DNA of 64,000 bases from Pseudomonas sp. B21-023 (GTDB taxonomy: Bacteria; Pseudomonadota; Gammaproteobacteria; Pseudomonadales; Pseudomonadaceae), in assembly GCF_024749165.1 (NCBI RefSeq), contig NZ_CP087190.1:1510001-1574000 (forward strand), given 5' to 3'. Shown here in pieces: positions 35,222 to 45,078 of the stretch. Each line of letters opens with the position of its first letter. The stretch's first letter is position 1. The translations under genes and the position numbers were made by a program. The notes beneath the pieces were generated by a model. It was not told the origin of the DNA. It made no database searches and was given only the letters and a program-made list of their open reading frames with translations.

Positions 35222-36601
35222 TCAGGCCAGGTTCACCGTTGCCACTGGCTTGCGTGACGCCAGGCTGACCAGCACGAAGCTCGCCAGGCCGATGGCCAGG
35301 CTGTAGTAGATCGGCGAGTTGGCGTCCAGGCCGTCCTTGAACATGAAGAACAAGGCGGTGGCGAAGCCCAGCGTCATGCTGGCGATGGCGCCGGCGGTGG
35401 TCGCGCGCTTCCAGAAGATCGCACCCATCAGCGGGATCAGCATGCCGCCCACCAGCAGGTTGTAGGCCAGGGTCAGGGCGCTGATCACATCGTTCACCGC
35501 CAGGGCGATCCCCAGCACCACCAGGCCGGTCAACAGGGTGAACAGGCGGTTGATACCCAGGCTCGACTGCTTGCCGCCGCGCAGTTTCGGCAGCAGGTCT
35601 TCGGTCAGGGTGGTCGAGGCGGCCAGCAGGCCCGCGCTGGCGGTGGACATCATCGCGGCCAGGGCGGCGGCCATCAGCAGGCCACGGATGCCCTCGGGCA
35701 GCTGGCCCTTGATCATCTCGGCGAAGGCGTTGTTCGGGTTGGCCAGGTCCGGCATCAGCACGTGGGCGGCCATGCCGATCAGCGCGCAGGCCAGGCCGTA
35801 CAGCACGCAGTAGACACCGGCGGTGGTGCCGGCGCGCTGGCAGACCTTCTCGTCACGGGCGGTGAATACCCGCTGCCAGATGTCCTGGCCGATCAGGATG
35901 CCGAAGAAGTAGATCAGGAAGTAGGTGATGATGGTGTCCCAGCCGATGGTGGTCCAGCTGAAGCTGGCCGCCGGCAGCTTGGCCACCAGGGCGTCCCAGC
36001 CGCCGGCCTTGTACAGGCACACCGGCAGCAGGATGAACATCAGGCCCACGGTCTTGATCACGAACTGCACGATGTCGGTCAGGGTCAGCGACCACATGCC
36101 GCCGATGGTCGAGTACACCACCACCACACCGCCGCCGAACAGCAGGGCCATCCAGAAGGGAACGTCGAGCAGTACCTGCAGCACGGTGCCCATGGCCAGG
36201 GTCGAGGTCACCGCGATCATCAGCGCGTAGGCGAGCATGATCGCCGCGCTGGCCTGGCGGGCCATCGGGTTGTAGCGGCGCTCCAGCACCTGGGTCACGG
36301 TGAAGATCTTCAGGCGCAGCAGCGGCTTGGCCAGGAACAGGTTGAGCGCGATGATCCCCAGGCCCAGGGCGGCGCACAGCCAGAAGCCGGAGATGCCGTG
36401 CACATAGCCCAGGCGCACGGTGCCGACGGTGGAGGCGCCGCCGAGCACGGTGGTGGCCATGGTGCCCATGTACAGGGTCGGGCCGAGGTTGCGCCCGGCC
36501 ACCAGGTAGTCTTCGTGGGTCTTCGCGCGCCGCATGCCGTACCAGCCAAGCGCGAGCATGCCGGCGGCATAGATCAGTACAACGATGATGTCCAAGGCCA
36601 T
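35222..36601 (-). CDS. Sodium:solute symporter, putative 4-guanidinobutyrate/guanidino compound uptake
   Basis: The 459-residue protein has about 13 membrane helices and the SSS-family pattern: AGRNLGPTLYMGTMATTVLGGASTVG in the first helices and the GQDIWQRVF loop. It is co-oriented with gbuA, which begins 1.2 kb upstream; a large palindrome separates them. In P. aeruginosa a similar symporter lies close to gbuA, so guanidinobutyrate uptake is the first guess. Other cations or amino compounds are not excluded. A strong terminator follows. Confidence 0.83.
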   Translation of the reverse strand: MALDIIVVLIYAAGMLALGWYGMRRAKTHEDYLVAGRNLGPTLYMGTMATTVLGGASTVGTVRLGYVHGISGFWLCAALGLGIIALNLFLAKPLLRLKIFTVTQVLERRYNPMARQASAAIMLAYALMIAVTSTLAMGTVLQVLLDVPFWMALLFGGGVVVVYSTIGGMWSLTLTDIVQFVIKTVGLMFILLPVCLYKAGGWDALVAKLPAASFSWTTIGWDTIITYFLIYFFGILIGQDIWQRVFTARDEKVCQRAGTTAGVYCVLYGLACALIGMAAHVLMPDLANPNNAFAEMIKGQLPEGIRGLLMAAALAAMMSTASAGLLAASTTLTEDLLPKLRGGKQSSLGINRLFTLLTGLVVLGIALAVNDVISALTLAYNLLVGGMLIPLMGAIFWKRATTAGAIASMTLGFATALFFMFKDGLDANSPIYYSLAIGLASFVLVSLASRKPVATVNLA

Positions 36602-36748
36602 TGGGGGGCTCCCGATTATCTTTATTATGGCGAGATCGGCCGTCCGGACGGTGCAAGGCGCCCGGCGGTTCTGTCTTGTGTTGGCGGGCCTCTATGGCCC
36701 TCCCGAATGGCTCCTGCCGGGGTCAAACTTTCAGGACGTCTATCACTA

Positions 36749-36840
36749 CCCTGTAGGAGCGGCTTCAGCCGCGAAGCAGGCGCCGTCATATCCGGGCACC
36801 CGCTTCGCGGGTGATCGCGGCTGAAGCCGCTCCTACAGGG
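36749..36840. repeat. Long inverted repeat with inner hairpin
   Basis: Two perfect 25-base arms (36749-36773 and 36816-36840), built on GTAGGAGCGGCTTCAGCCGC, enclose 42 bases that contain a second hairpin (ACCCGCTTCGCGGGT). It is another REP-type family, distinct from the GCCGGCTTGCCGGC one, and lies between gbuA and the symporter. Confidence 0.88.
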
Positions 36841-36852
36841 AAGAGGTCCGCC

Positions 36853-37803
36853 TTAGCGGCGCACCACGCCCGGCAGCACGCAGAGCATTTCGAACAGCAG
36901 GTTGGCGCCCAGCAACGAGGTGTTGCCGGTGGTGTCATAGGGTGGGGAAACCTCGACCAGGTCGCAGCCGATCAGGTCCAGGCCGTGGCAGCCGCGGATG
37001 ATCTCCATCGCCTGGATGGTGGTCAAGCCGCCGATCTCCGGGGTGCCGGTGCCGGGCGCCCAGGCCGGGTCGATGCCGTCGATGTCGAACGACAGGTACA
37101 CCGGGCCGCCACCGACTTTCTCGCGTACTTCGGCCATCAGCGGCGCCAGCGACTTGTGCCAGCACTCCTCGGCCTGCACCACGCGAAAGCCCTGGCGGCG
37201 GCTCCAGTTGAAATCGTCGGCGGTGTAGCCCTGGGCGCGCAGGCCGATCTGCACCACGCGGTCGCAATCGAGCAGCCCCTCTTCCACGGCGCGGCGGAAG
37301 GTGGTGCCGTGGGCGATCTTCTCGCCGAACATGTGGTCGTTGACGTCGGCGTGGGCATCGATGTGGACCAGGCCGATCTTGCCGTGCTTCTTGTGCAGGG
37401 CACGCAGGATCGGCAGGGTGATGGTGTGGTCGCCGCCCAGGGTCAGCGGGATGACATTGTGCTCGACGATCTCGTCGTAGGCCTCTTCGATGATGCGCAC
37501 GGCGTCGAGCAGGTTGAAGGTGTTGATCGCCACGTCACCGATGTCGGCCACCGACAGCGAGTCGAACGGGGCGGCGCCAGTGGCCATGTTGTAGGGGCGG
37601 ATCATCACCGACTCGGCGCGGATCTGCCGCGGGCCGAAGCGGGTGCCGGAACGCAGCGAGGTGCCGATGTCCAGCGGTACGCCGATGAACGCGGCGTCCA
37701 GGCCTTCGGCGCTTTGCAGGTGGGGCAGGCGAAGCATGGTGGCGATGCCGCCGAAACGCGGCATTTCGTTGCCGCCCAGTGGTTGGTGGAGAATCTTGTC
37801 CAC
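36853..37803 (-). CDS. gbuA: Guanidinobutyrase (ureohydrolase family)
   Basis: The 316-residue enzyme of the arginase/agmatinase family keeps all manganese motifs: GGDHT, DAHAD (IDAHADVND) and SFDIDGIDP. It hydrolyses 4-guanidinobutyrate to 4-aminobutyrate and urea, the last step of the arginine-derived guanidino route. The start is taken as GTG 37801-37803, giving the family start VDKILHQPLGGNEMPRFGG with GAGG upstream; ATG 37813-37815 is the alternative. The divergent LysR gene fits the gbuA-gbuR layout known in P. aeruginosa. Agmatinase is the alternative, but the gene context and the close match to recalled GbuA favour gbuA. Confidence 0.88.
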   Translation of the reverse strand: MDKILHQPLGGNEMPRFGGIATMLRLPHLQSAEGLDAAFIGVPLDIGTSLRSGTRFGPRQIRAESVMIRPYNMATGAAPFDSLSVADIGDVAINTFNLLDAVRIIEEAYDEIVEHNVIPLTLGGDHTITLPILRALHKKHGKIGLVHIDAHADVNDHMFGEKIAHGTTFRRAVEEGLLDCDRVVQIGLRAQGYTADDFNWSRRQGFRVVQAEECWHKSLAPLMAEVREKVGGGPVYLSFDIDGIDPAWAPGTGTPEIGGLTTIQAMEIIRGCHGLDLIGCDLVEVSPPYDTTGNTSLLGANLLFEMLCVLPGVVRR

Positions 37804-37954
37804 GGTGGGCCTCATCAGTCGGTCGATTGTTCTGTTTGTTCGAACCTGTGCCGCCGCGCGCCTGGATCATCTGGTCATGCTGGCGGGCAGGGACATTTCG
37901 CCGCAGTCTGCGCAAGGTAGTGGCCGGGAAGAATCGCTACCGACAAATACTTAC

Positions 37955-37970
37955 TTCAGGATTCTCTGAA
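37955..37970. promoter_or_regulatory. Inverted repeat in the gbuA-gbuR gap
   Basis: TTCAG, six bases, CTGAA lies 58 bases upstream of the LysR start. Divergent LysR-controlled promoters usually carry such dyads, so this may be the GbuR site. The spacing does not follow the strict T-N11-A rule. Confidence 0.4.
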
Positions 37971-38027
37971 CTATCGGCCGGCAACCGGGTTAGACTCTGG
38001 CGATTTCCACCCTGCGGAGCCTGCGCC

Positions 38028-38921
38028 ATGGCCTCATCGCTGCCCGACCTGAAACTGCTGCGCATCTTCGCCAGCGTGGTGCGCCACCAGGGGTTCGCCA
38101 ACGCCCAGCGTGACCTCAACCTGTCGACCTCGGCGATCAGTACCTACATGAGCCAGCTTGAAGGCGCCCTCGGGATCGTGCTCTGTCACCGTGGCCGGGG
38201 CGGCTTCAGCCTGACCAGCAAGGGCGAGTTGTTCCATCAGGAGACCCTGCGCCTGCTGGGCGAGCTGGACGGCTTCGAGCAGTACGCCGCCGCGCTCAAG
38301 GGCGAACTGCGCGGCACCCTGAACCTGGGGGTGATCGATTCCACCGTTGGCGACAGCGCCCTGCCGCTGGCCGAGGCCATCGGCGCCTACAGCCAGGAAC
38401 ACCCGGCGGTGCACCTGCACCTGTCGGTGTCCAGTCCCTATGAATTGCAGCTCGGCGTGCAGGACAATCGTCTGGACCTGGCCATCGGCGCGTTTTCCTC
38501 GCGTATGAGCGGGCTGCTCTACCAGCCGTTGTACCGCGAGCAGCACTGGCTGTATTGCAGCAGCCGCCACCCGCTGTTCGCCGAACGACGCATCCCCGAA
38601 CCGGTGGTCACCCAGCAGCGCATGGTCGGGCGTGGCTACTGGAGCCAGGCCGAGCTGGCCCGGCATGGCTTCAAGCACAGCGCCGCTACCGTGGAGAGCA
38701 TGGAGGCACAACTGATTCTGATTCTCTCCGGCGCCTACATCGGCTACCTGCCCGAGCACTATGCCCAGGCCTGGGTCGACAAGGGCGACCTGCGGGTCTT
38801 GTCGCCGGCCACCTTCGGTTACCAGGCGCCGTTTTCCCTGATCATTCGTCGTGGCCGCAGCCGGGAACCGTTGATCCAGACGTTCCGCGACCTGCTCAAA
38901 AGCCAGCTCAACGTGGGCTGA
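38028..38921 (+). CDS. gbuR: LysR-type regulator of guanidinobutyrate use
   Basis: The 297-residue protein has an N-terminal winged helix (residues about 5-65, with the LRIFASVVRHQGFANAQRDLNLS segment) and a LysR substrate domain. ATG 38028 has CGGAG upstream. It is divergent from gbuA, which is the classical arrangement for activation of the neighbour by an inducer, here presumably 4-guanidinobutyrate. The name rests on that context; the protein alone only says LysR family. Confidence 0.8.
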   Translation: MASSLPDLKLLRIFASVVRHQGFANAQRDLNLSTSAISTYMSQLEGALGIVLCHRGRGGFSLTSKGELFHQETLRLLGELDGFEQYAAALKGELRGTLNLGVIDSTVGDSALPLAEAIGAYSQEHPAVHLHLSVSSPYELQLGVQDNRLDLAIGAFSSRMSGLLYQPLYREQHWLYCSSRHPLFAERRIPEPVVTQQRMVGRGYWSQAELARHGFKHSAATVESMEAQLILILSGAYIGYLPEHYAQAWVDKGDLRVLSPATFGYQAPFSLIIRRGRSREPLIQTFRDLLKSQLNVG

Positions 38922-39061
38922 AGCAGACGTTGTTCAATCCGCTCGGTCAGGTCTAGCGAATTTCCTACAAAACTTGACCGCTGGCGTGCTGGCCTTCTGC
39001 TAAATATCTACTTGCTTTGATGATTTTCCCACTCATTTGGATAAGCAAGGGATCGCCAACG

Positions 39062-40627
39062 ATGCGCATGAATTTGCCCGTCACCGAGCACGAAAGAACC
39101 TTTCCCCAAGACCAGCGGCTGATCTCCACCACCGACCTGAACAGTCGCATTACCTATTGCAACGACGCATTCGTGGCCATCAGCGGCTTCACCTACGACG
39201 AACTGGTCGGCCAGCCGCACAACCTGGTGCGTCATCCCGACATGCCGCCAGCGGTCTTCGGGCATATGTGGGACACCATCAAGCAAGGCAAGCCCTGGAT
39301 GGGCGTGGTCAAGAACCGCGCCAAGAACGGCGATTTCTACTGGGTCAGCGCCTACGTCACGGCGGTGTACGAGAACGGCCGCATCAGTGGCTACGAATCG
39401 GTGCGCTCAGTGCCGAGTCGAGAGCAGATCCGCCGGGCGGAGCAGCTGTATGCCCGTCTGCGCGCGGGGCGTTCGCCGGTACCCCTGGCGGCGCGCCTGG
39501 GACACGGGATCGGCCACGGCTGGCCATTGATCGGCGCGGGCCTGCTCTCGGCCGCCGCCTACCTGTGGTTGCCGCCCTACGCGGCGCTGGGGGTGCTGAT
39601 GGCCAGCCTGCTGGCGGCCTGGTACGTGGTCGAGCACCGGCAGAACCAGTCGATCCGTCGCACCCTCGAAGAGCACCCCAAGGCCTTCACCAGCCCGCTG
39701 GTGGCCCTGACCTACAGTGACAACCCCGGCCTGCAGGGCCAGCTCGATCTGGCCATCATCAGCGAAGAGGCGCGCTTGCAGACCGCGCTGACCCGCCTGG
39801 TGGATGCCGGTGTCGGGGTCAAGTCACGGGCCGCGCAGTCCGCCGGGCTGTCCGATGCCCAGGCGCAGATGCTCGACCGCCAGCGCAGCGAGACCGATCA
39901 GTCGGCCACCGCCATCGCGCAGATGGCGGCGACCATCCAGCAGGTGACCCATAACGTGCAGACCACCGCCCACGCCGCCAGCGACGCCGACCAACTGGCC
40001 CAGCAGGGCAGCGACCTGGCGCAGCAGAGCCTGCGCGCCATGGGCAGCATGAACGAGGCGGTCAGCGACATCGGCCAGGCGGTCAACGCCCTGGCCGAGC
40101 AGACCCAGTCCATTGGCAGCGTGGTGGACGTGATCACCTCGATTGCCGAGCAGACCAACCTGCTGGCGCTCAATGCTGCCATCGAGGCGGCGCGGGCCGG
40201 CGAGCAGGGCCGGGGCTTCGCCGTGGTGGCCGACGAGGTGCGGTCGCTGGCGCAGCGCACCCGCGCCTCGACCGAGGAGATCCACCACATCATCTCCACC
40301 CTGCGTTCCGGTGCCGACCGCGCGGTGGCCAGCGCCAGCCGCGGGCAGCAGATCTCCAGCGACAGTGTGCACAGCGTCGAGGCGGTGCAGGAGGCGTTGT
40401 CGGGTATCGCCCAGGCGATCAGCCGCATCACCGGCATGAGCCAGCAGATGGCCACGGCATCCGAGCAGCAGAGCCATGTGGCCGAGGACATCAACCAGCA
40501 GATCGTACGCATCGCTCATTTGTGCGACGAGAGCGCGGGGCAGGCCAAGCAGGGCGCCGAGATCAGCCAGGACCTGGAGCGCATGGCGGAGTACCTGCAC
40601 AGCCTGGCGGAGCGGTTCAACCGCTGA
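39062..40627 (+). CDS. aer: Aer-type energy taxis receptor (PAS-MCP)
   Basis: The 521-residue protein has an N-terminal PAS domain (about residues 10-120) that in Aer binds [17 protein letters not shown] and [14 protein letters not shown] are typical Aer phrases. Two adjacent membrane helices (about 155-200) anchor it without a periplasmic domain. The C-terminal signalling domain ends in the conserved hairpin tip [19 protein letters not shown] near residue 370. It should steer swimming in response to redox or oxygen state through CheW/CheA. Start ATG 39062; the upstream in-frame residues are not conserved. P. putida strains carry several Aer paralogues; which one this is cannot be said. Confidence 0.9.
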   Translation: MRMNLPVTEHERTFPQDQRLISTTDLNSRITYCNDAFVAISGFTYDELVGQPHNLVRHPDMPPAVFGHMWDTIKQGKPWMGVVKNRAKNGDFYWVSAYVTAVYENGRISGYESVRSVPSREQIRRAEQLYARLRAGRSPVPLAARLGHGIGHGWPLIGAGLLSAAAYLWLPPYAALGVLMASLLAAWYVVEHRQNQSIRRTLEEHPKAFTSPLVALTYSDNPGLQGQLDLAIISEEARLQTALTRLVDAGVGVKSRAAQSAGLSDAQAQMLDRQRSETDQSATAIAQMAATIQQVTHNVQTTAHAASDADQLAQQGSDLAQQSLRAMGSMNEAVSDIGQAVNALAEQTQSIGSVVDVITSIAEQTNLLALNAAIEAARAGEQGRGFAVVADEVRSLAQRTRASTEEIHHIISTLRSGADRAVASASRGQQISSDSVHSVEAVQEALSGIAQAISRITGMSQQMATASEQQSHVAEDINQQIVRIAHLCDESAGQAKQGAEISQDLERMAEYLHSLAERFNR

Positions 40628-40640
40628 TGCCCGTTGCCTT

Positions 40641-40740
40641 CATCGCCGGCAAGCCGGCTCCCACAGGGACAGTGCAAGGCTTGAGGTTTGCGCGGTCGGT
40701 GTGGGAGCCGGCTTGCCGGCGAAAGGCCCGCAAAGCGGGC
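40641..40740. repeat. REP inverted pair and trailing hairpin
   Basis: CATCGCCGGCAAGCCGGCTC (40641-40660) and its inverted copy ending near 40721 are followed by GGCCCGCAAAGCGGGCC, a likely terminator stem for aer. Confidence 0.87.
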
Positions 40741-40787
40741 CCAAATTTCCAGCCTGTGGCAAAATCCCTCCGCCAACGGAGACCCCC

Positions 40788-41387
40788 ATGCCCAGACCCC
40801 GCTGCGAGCGCTGCCTGCGCCCGCTCGCCCATTGCCTTTGCGCACTGATCCCGCACCTGGACAGCCGTACCCGCGTGGTCGTGCTGCAACACCCCAGTGA
40901 AACCGCCCACGCCCTGAACACGGCGCGCCTGGCGGCCCTTGCGCTGGTCAATGCCGAGCTGCGGATCGGCGAGGTGTTCGATGACCTGGAGACCTTGCTG
41001 GCGACACCGGGTTATCGCCCGGTCCTGTTGTTCCCAGGTGATGAGGCAGAGGTCTTGCATGCATACGGGCAGGGTGATGATCTGCCGTTGCTGCTGATCG
41101 TACCTGACGGTACCTGGCGCAAGGCACGCAAGATGCTCTACCTGAACCCGCAGCTGGAAGCGTTGCCACGGGTGACGCTGGGCGCGGTCCTGCCTTCGCG
41201 CTACCGGTTGCGCAAGGCACCTGAGCCGGGCGCCGTATCCACCCTCGAGGCGATCGTGCAGGCGCTGAACGTACTGGAAGCGCCTGCAGGCTTCGATGCG
41301 TTGTTGCGGCCGTTCGAGGCGTTGATCGACGGGCAGATCGCAGCCATGGGCGCCGAAACCTTCGAGCGTAATCACGGCCAGGGGTGA
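40788..41387 (+). CDS. DTW-domain tRNA-uridine aminocarboxypropyltransferase
   Basis: The 199-residue protein begins with a Cys-rich segment (RCERCLRPLAHCLC) and has the DTW-domain signature PDGTWRKARKM near residue 105, as in TapT/YfiP. Enzymes of this family transfer the 3-amino-3-carboxypropyl group from S-adenosylmethionine to a tRNA uridine (acp3U). The start ATG 40788 follows ACGGAG. It converges on the secretion operon. Assignment to the family is firm; the exact tRNA position is inferred. Confidence 0.87.
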   Translation: MPRPRCERCLRPLAHCLCALIPHLDSRTRVVVLQHPSETAHALNTARLAALALVNAELRIGEVFDDLETLLATPGYRPVLLFPGDEAEVLHAYGQGDDLPLLLIVPDGTWRKARKMLYLNPQLEALPRVTLGAVLPSRYRLRKAPEPGAVSTLEAIVQALNVLEAPAGFDALLRPFEALIDGQIAAMGAETFERNHGQG

Positions 41388-41412
41388 TCAACTGGTTGGC
41401 TGTGCCGGCCTT

Positions 41413-41436
41413 ATTGCGGGGCAAGCCCGCGCCCAC
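41413..41436. repeat. Single REP element
   Basis: TTGCGGGGCAAGCCCGCGCC lies between the convergent DTW gene and the secretion operon. Confidence 0.65.
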
Positions 41437-41453
41437 TGATATCCAGATCGCGG

Positions 41454-42809
41454 TCAGCGCTCGCGCAAGGCCTCGGTCCGGGCCTTCATCACCGGCTTCA
41501 ACAGATAGTCCAGCACGCTCTTCTGCCCGGTGATGATGTCCACCGTGGCGACCATCCCCGGGATGATCAGCAGCGGCTTGTTGTCGCCACCCAGATGGTT
41601 CTTGTCGGTGCGCACCTGGATCAGGTAGAACGCATTGCCCTTGTCGTCGGTGACGGTGTCCGCGCCGATCAGTTCCAGCTTGGCCTTGAGCCCGCCATAG
41701 ATGGTGTAGTCGTAGGCGCTGAACTTGACCATCGCGGTCTGTCCAGGATGCAGGAACGCCACATCTTGCGGCCGTACCTTGGCCTCGATCAGCAGGTTGT
41801 CCTCGATCGGCACGATCTCCACCAGGTCGCTGCCGGGCTGCACCACGCCGCCGATGGTGTTGACCTTGAGCAGCTTGACGATGCCGCGCACCGGCGACAC
41901 CACGGTGGTGCGGTTGACCCGGTCGTCGATGGCGATGCTGGTGGCGGTGATCTTCGACAGTTCGGTGCGCTTGTCGTTGAGTTCCTTGGCGGCGTCGGAG
42001 CGAAAGCTTGCGTCCGATTCCTGGATCTTGCTGCGGATCTCGGCGATCGCCGCTTCGGCGCGGGGTATGGCCAGGTTGGTCGCATTCAGCTGGCCGCGCG
42101 CCTCGACGCTGCGCTGCTTGAGGCGCAGGATCTCCACCGGGGAGATGGCGCCCTTGCTCACCAGCGGCGAGGACATGTCCAGCTCTTGCTGCAACAAGCC
42201 CACCGCCGAGCGGTACTGGTCGACCTTGGAACGGAACTCGGCCAGCTCCTGAGTCTTCTGCCGCAGCTGTTCATTGAGGGTCTGCTTCTCGCTGGTCAGG
42301 CGGCGCTGGCGTGATTCGTACAGCGCGGCCTCGTCCTCGGCCACCTGCGGGGCCTTGGCGCGGACTTCGCTCGACAGCACGAAGGGGCGGCCTTCGGACT
42401 CGGCCGACAGGCGTTCCACCTGCGCGCTGAGTGCGTAACGGTCGGCCTCGCTTTCACCTTTGTTCGACTTGAAGCGCGTGTCGTCCAGGCGCAGGAGGGT
42501 GGCGCCCTTGTCGACCATCTGCCCCTCTCGCACGAAGATCTCGGTGACGATGCCGCCTTCGAGGTTCTGCACCACCTGCACCTTGCTCGACGGGATGGCC
42601 TTGCCTTCGCCGACGGTGACTTCGTCGAGCACCGCGAAGTTGGCCCAGACCAGTGCCACCAGCAGCAGGATCGCCGCCAGCCACACGGTCAGCCGTGACA
42701 GGCTGGGGGATTCCTGCAGGGTGGCGCCGGCCAGCTCTGGCATATAGTCGCGTTCGGCGCGGCTGTCGCCGCCCTGGAGGTAGCTGCGCACGCTGTGGCT
42801 GATGGGCAT
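41454..42809 (-). CDS. Type I secretion membrane-fusion protein (LapC/HlyD-like)
   Basis: The 451-residue protein has a short cytoplasmic tail, one membrane helix (about residues 37-58), a biotinyl-lipoyl half (VVQNLEGGIVTEIFVREGQMV), a long coiled coil (about 110-290, Glu/Gln/Lys rich) and the second lipoyl and beta-barrel part. It bridges the inner-membrane ABC exporter to the TolC-like channel. It is the last gene of a three-gene operon, 56 bases after the exporter. The adhesin at 46942 is the obvious cargo. In P. fluorescens and P. putida such trios serve LapA, MapA or LapF; I cannot decide which name applies. Confidence 0.9.
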   Translation of the reverse strand: MPISHSVRSYLQGGDSRAERDYMPELAGATLQESPSLSRLTVWLAAILLLVALVWANFAVLDEVTVGEGKAIPSSKVQVVQNLEGGIVTEIFVREGQMVDKGATLLRLDDTRFKSNKGESEADRYALSAQVERLSAESEGRPFVLSSEVRAKAPQVAEDEAALYESRQRRLTSEKQTLNEQLRQKTQELAEFRSKVDQYRSAVGLLQQELDMSSPLVSKGAISPVEILRLKQRSVEARGQLNATNLAIPRAEAAIAEIRSKIQESDASFRSDAAKELNDKRTELSKITATSIAIDDRVNRTTVVSPVRGIVKLLKVNTIGGVVQPGSDLVEIVPIEDNLLIEAKVRPQDVAFLHPGQTAMVKFSAYDYTIYGGLKAKLELIGADTVTDDKGNAFYLIQVRTDKNHLGGDNKPLLIIPGMVATVDIITGQKSVLDYLLKPVMKARTEALRER

Positions 42810-42865
42810 GTTCTACCTCCGATGCAGGCCGGGGCCCGCTCCCACAGGGATTCAAGAGTGTTGGT

Positions 42866-45010
42866 TCACAGCGCCGCGCCGATACGGCCCTTGCGCAGCG
42901 CGTCGATGACCGCATCCTTCGGCCCGTCGGCAACGATCTTGCCGTTGTCCAGCACCAGCAGCCGGTCCACCAGGCTGAGCATCGAGGTGCGGTGGGTGAC
43001 CAGCAGCAGGGTCTTGCCGGGCACCCAGTTCAGCAGGCGCTGGCGCAGTTGCTCCTCGCTGCTGTTGTCCATGTGGCTGGTGGGCTCGTCGAGTATCAGG
43101 ATCGGCGGCTCCAGCAGCAGGGCCCGGGCCAGCAGCACGGCCTGGCGCTGGCCGCCGGAGAGCAGCTGGCCGCGCTCGCCCACCGGGCGGTCGAAGCCTT
43201 GCGGGTGTTGGCGGGCCAGCTCGCTGACGCCGGTCAGTTCGGCCACCTCGAGCATGCGCGCGTCGCTGACGTGCCGTGCGCCGAGGGTGAGGTTGTCGCG
43301 CAGGCTGCCGGCCAGCAGCGGCAGGTCGTGTGCCACGTAGCCGAGCTGGCTGCGCAGGTCGCTGATATCCAGTTGGCGCAGGTCGAGGTTGTCCAGCAGC
43401 ACCTGGCCTTCGTCGGGGTGATGGAAGCCCATCAACAGCCGGGCGAGGGTGCTCTTGCCCGAGCCGCTGCGGCCGATGATACCGATGCGTTCGCCCGGCT
43501 TGAGGGTGGCGCTCACGTCGTTGAGGGCTGGCGCCGTTTGCCCGGCATAGCGGAAGGTGGCGTGGTTGATGGTGATGCCACCTTGCAGCGCGGTGTGTTC
43601 CAGCGCCTGGTGCTCGGCCTCGCGCTCCTGGGGCAGGCTCATCAGGGCATCGGTGCTGCGCATGGTCAGCTGGGCCTGCTGGTAGCGGGTGATCAGCCCG
43701 GCGATCTGGCCGAGCGGGGCGAGCACCCGGCTGCCGAGCATGTAGCTGGCCACCAGCGCGCCGACACTGAGGTTGCCGGCGATGATGCTGTACACCCCGG
43801 CGACGATCGTCGCCATGCCGCAGAACTGCTGGATGAACAGGGTGCCGTTGCTGGCCAGCGACGACAGGTTGCGGGCATGGGCGTCGAGACGGGCGATGGC
43901 GCCGTTGGTGTGTTCCCACTGGTACTGGCGTTCGCTTTCAGCGCCGCAGGCCTTGAGGGTTTCCAGGCCGCCGAGGGTCTCGATCAGCAGCGCCTGGCGC
44001 ACTGCGCCGAGGCTCAGGCTTTTTTGCACGGTGTCGCGCAGGCGCACCTGGATGAACAGCGCCAGGCCTACCGCCAGCGGGAAGGCGATCAGCGGGATCA
44101 CCACCAGCCAGCCCCCGAGCAGGCCGATCACCAGCAGCATCAGGGCCACGAACGGCAGGTCGATGATGCTGGTCAGGGTCACTGCGGTGAGGAATTCGCG
44201 TAGCCCCTGGAAGTCATGGATGCTCTGGGCGAAGCCACCGATGGTGGCCGGGCGCGCCTTCATGCTCATGCCGGTGATGCGTTCGAACAAGGTGGCGGAG
44301 AGAATCAGGTCGGTCTTCTTGCCGGCCTGGTCCAGCAGGTGGGCACGGACCATGCGCAGCACCAGTTCGAAGGCGGTACCGATGAACAGGCCGGCGACCA
44401 GCACCCAAAGGGTGGACAGCGCCTGGTTGGGGACCACGCGGTCGTAGGTCTGCATGACGAACAGCGGCACCATCAGGCCCAGCAGGTTGATCAGCAGGCT
44501 GGCCAGCAGGGCATCACTGTACAGCCAGCGGGAGTGGCGCAGGGTGTCGCGGAACCAGGCGTTGACCCGCGGGATGAGCGGCGCGCGCACGTCCTCCAGG
44601 GTATGCCGTGGGCGGGCGAACAGGGCCTGGCCGCTGTAGGCCTCGGCCAGGGCTTCGCGCTCGACCCACTGCTCACCGCCTTCGGCCTCGCATGGCAGCA
44701 GCAATGCCCGGCCGTTTTCACCCCACCGTTGCAGCACGGCGCTGCGGCCGTCATTGAGGATCAGCAGCACCGGCAGGTTGAGCGGGGAGATGGCGTCCAG
44801 GGCACGCTGCAGTACACGAGCCTGAAGCCCGGCGCGCGCGGCGGCGCGGGGCAGCAGGCCCAGCCCCAGGCGCTGCTCTGCCAGTGGCAGGCCGCTGCAC
44901 AGGCTGGCACGGCTGGCCATGCAGCCATGCAGCTTGCACAGGATCAGCAGGCCATCGAGCAACGGATCATCAACATCCAGGCGCGGTTGCGCGCTTTGCA
45001 TACTGGTCAC
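42866..45010 (-). CDS. Type I secretion ABC exporter (LapB-like) with degenerate C39 domain
   Basis: The 714-residue exporter starts at GTG 45008-45010 (AGGAG nine bases upstream). It has an N-terminal C39-like domain (about 10-135), a membrane domain (about 160-450) and an ABC domain (Walker A IGRSGSGKST near 505, signature LSGGQRQ, Walker B LILDEP). The C39-like domain lacks the catalytic Cys at its usual place (DPLLDGLL instead of a DCGPAC-type motif), so it cannot cut a leader and should only dock the cargo. This is typical for RTX adhesin exporters. The gene lies between the TolC-like and membrane-fusion genes. Confidence 0.92.
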   Translation of the reverse strand: MTSMQSAQPRLDVDDPLLDGLLILCKLHGCMASRASLCSGLPLAEQRLGLGLLPRAAARAGLQARVLQRALDAISPLNLPVLLILNDGRSAVLQRWGENGRALLLPCEAEGGEQWVEREALAEAYSGQALFARPRHTLEDVRAPLIPRVNAWFRDTLRHSRWLYSDALLASLLINLLGLMVPLFVMQTYDRVVPNQALSTLWVLVAGLFIGTAFELVLRMVRAHLLDQAGKKTDLILSATLFERITGMSMKARPATIGGFAQSIHDFQGLREFLTAVTLTSIIDLPFVALMLLVIGLLGGWLVVIPLIAFPLAVGLALFIQVRLRDTVQKSLSLGAVRQALLIETLGGLETLKACGAESERQYQWEHTNGAIARLDAHARNLSSLASNGTLFIQQFCGMATIVAGVYSIIAGNLSVGALVASYMLGSRVLAPLGQIAGLITRYQQAQLTMRSTDALMSLPQEREAEHQALEHTALQGGITINHATFRYAGQTAPALNDVSATLKPGERIGIIGRSGSGKSTLARLLMGFHHPDEGQVLLDNLDLRQLDISDLRSQLGYVAHDLPLLAGSLRDNLTLGARHVSDARMLEVAELTGVSELARQHPQGFDRPVGERGQLLSGGQRQAVLLARALLLEPPILILDEPTSHMDNSSEEQLRQRLLNWVPGKTLLLVTHRTSMLSLVDRLLVLDNGKIVADGPKDAVIDALRKGRIGAAL

Positions 45011-45078
45011 GATGGCCTACTCCTGCCGCGGTGGACGGGAAATGGGCGCTGGCGAAAAATCCCTTGTCTCGTCAGAAC

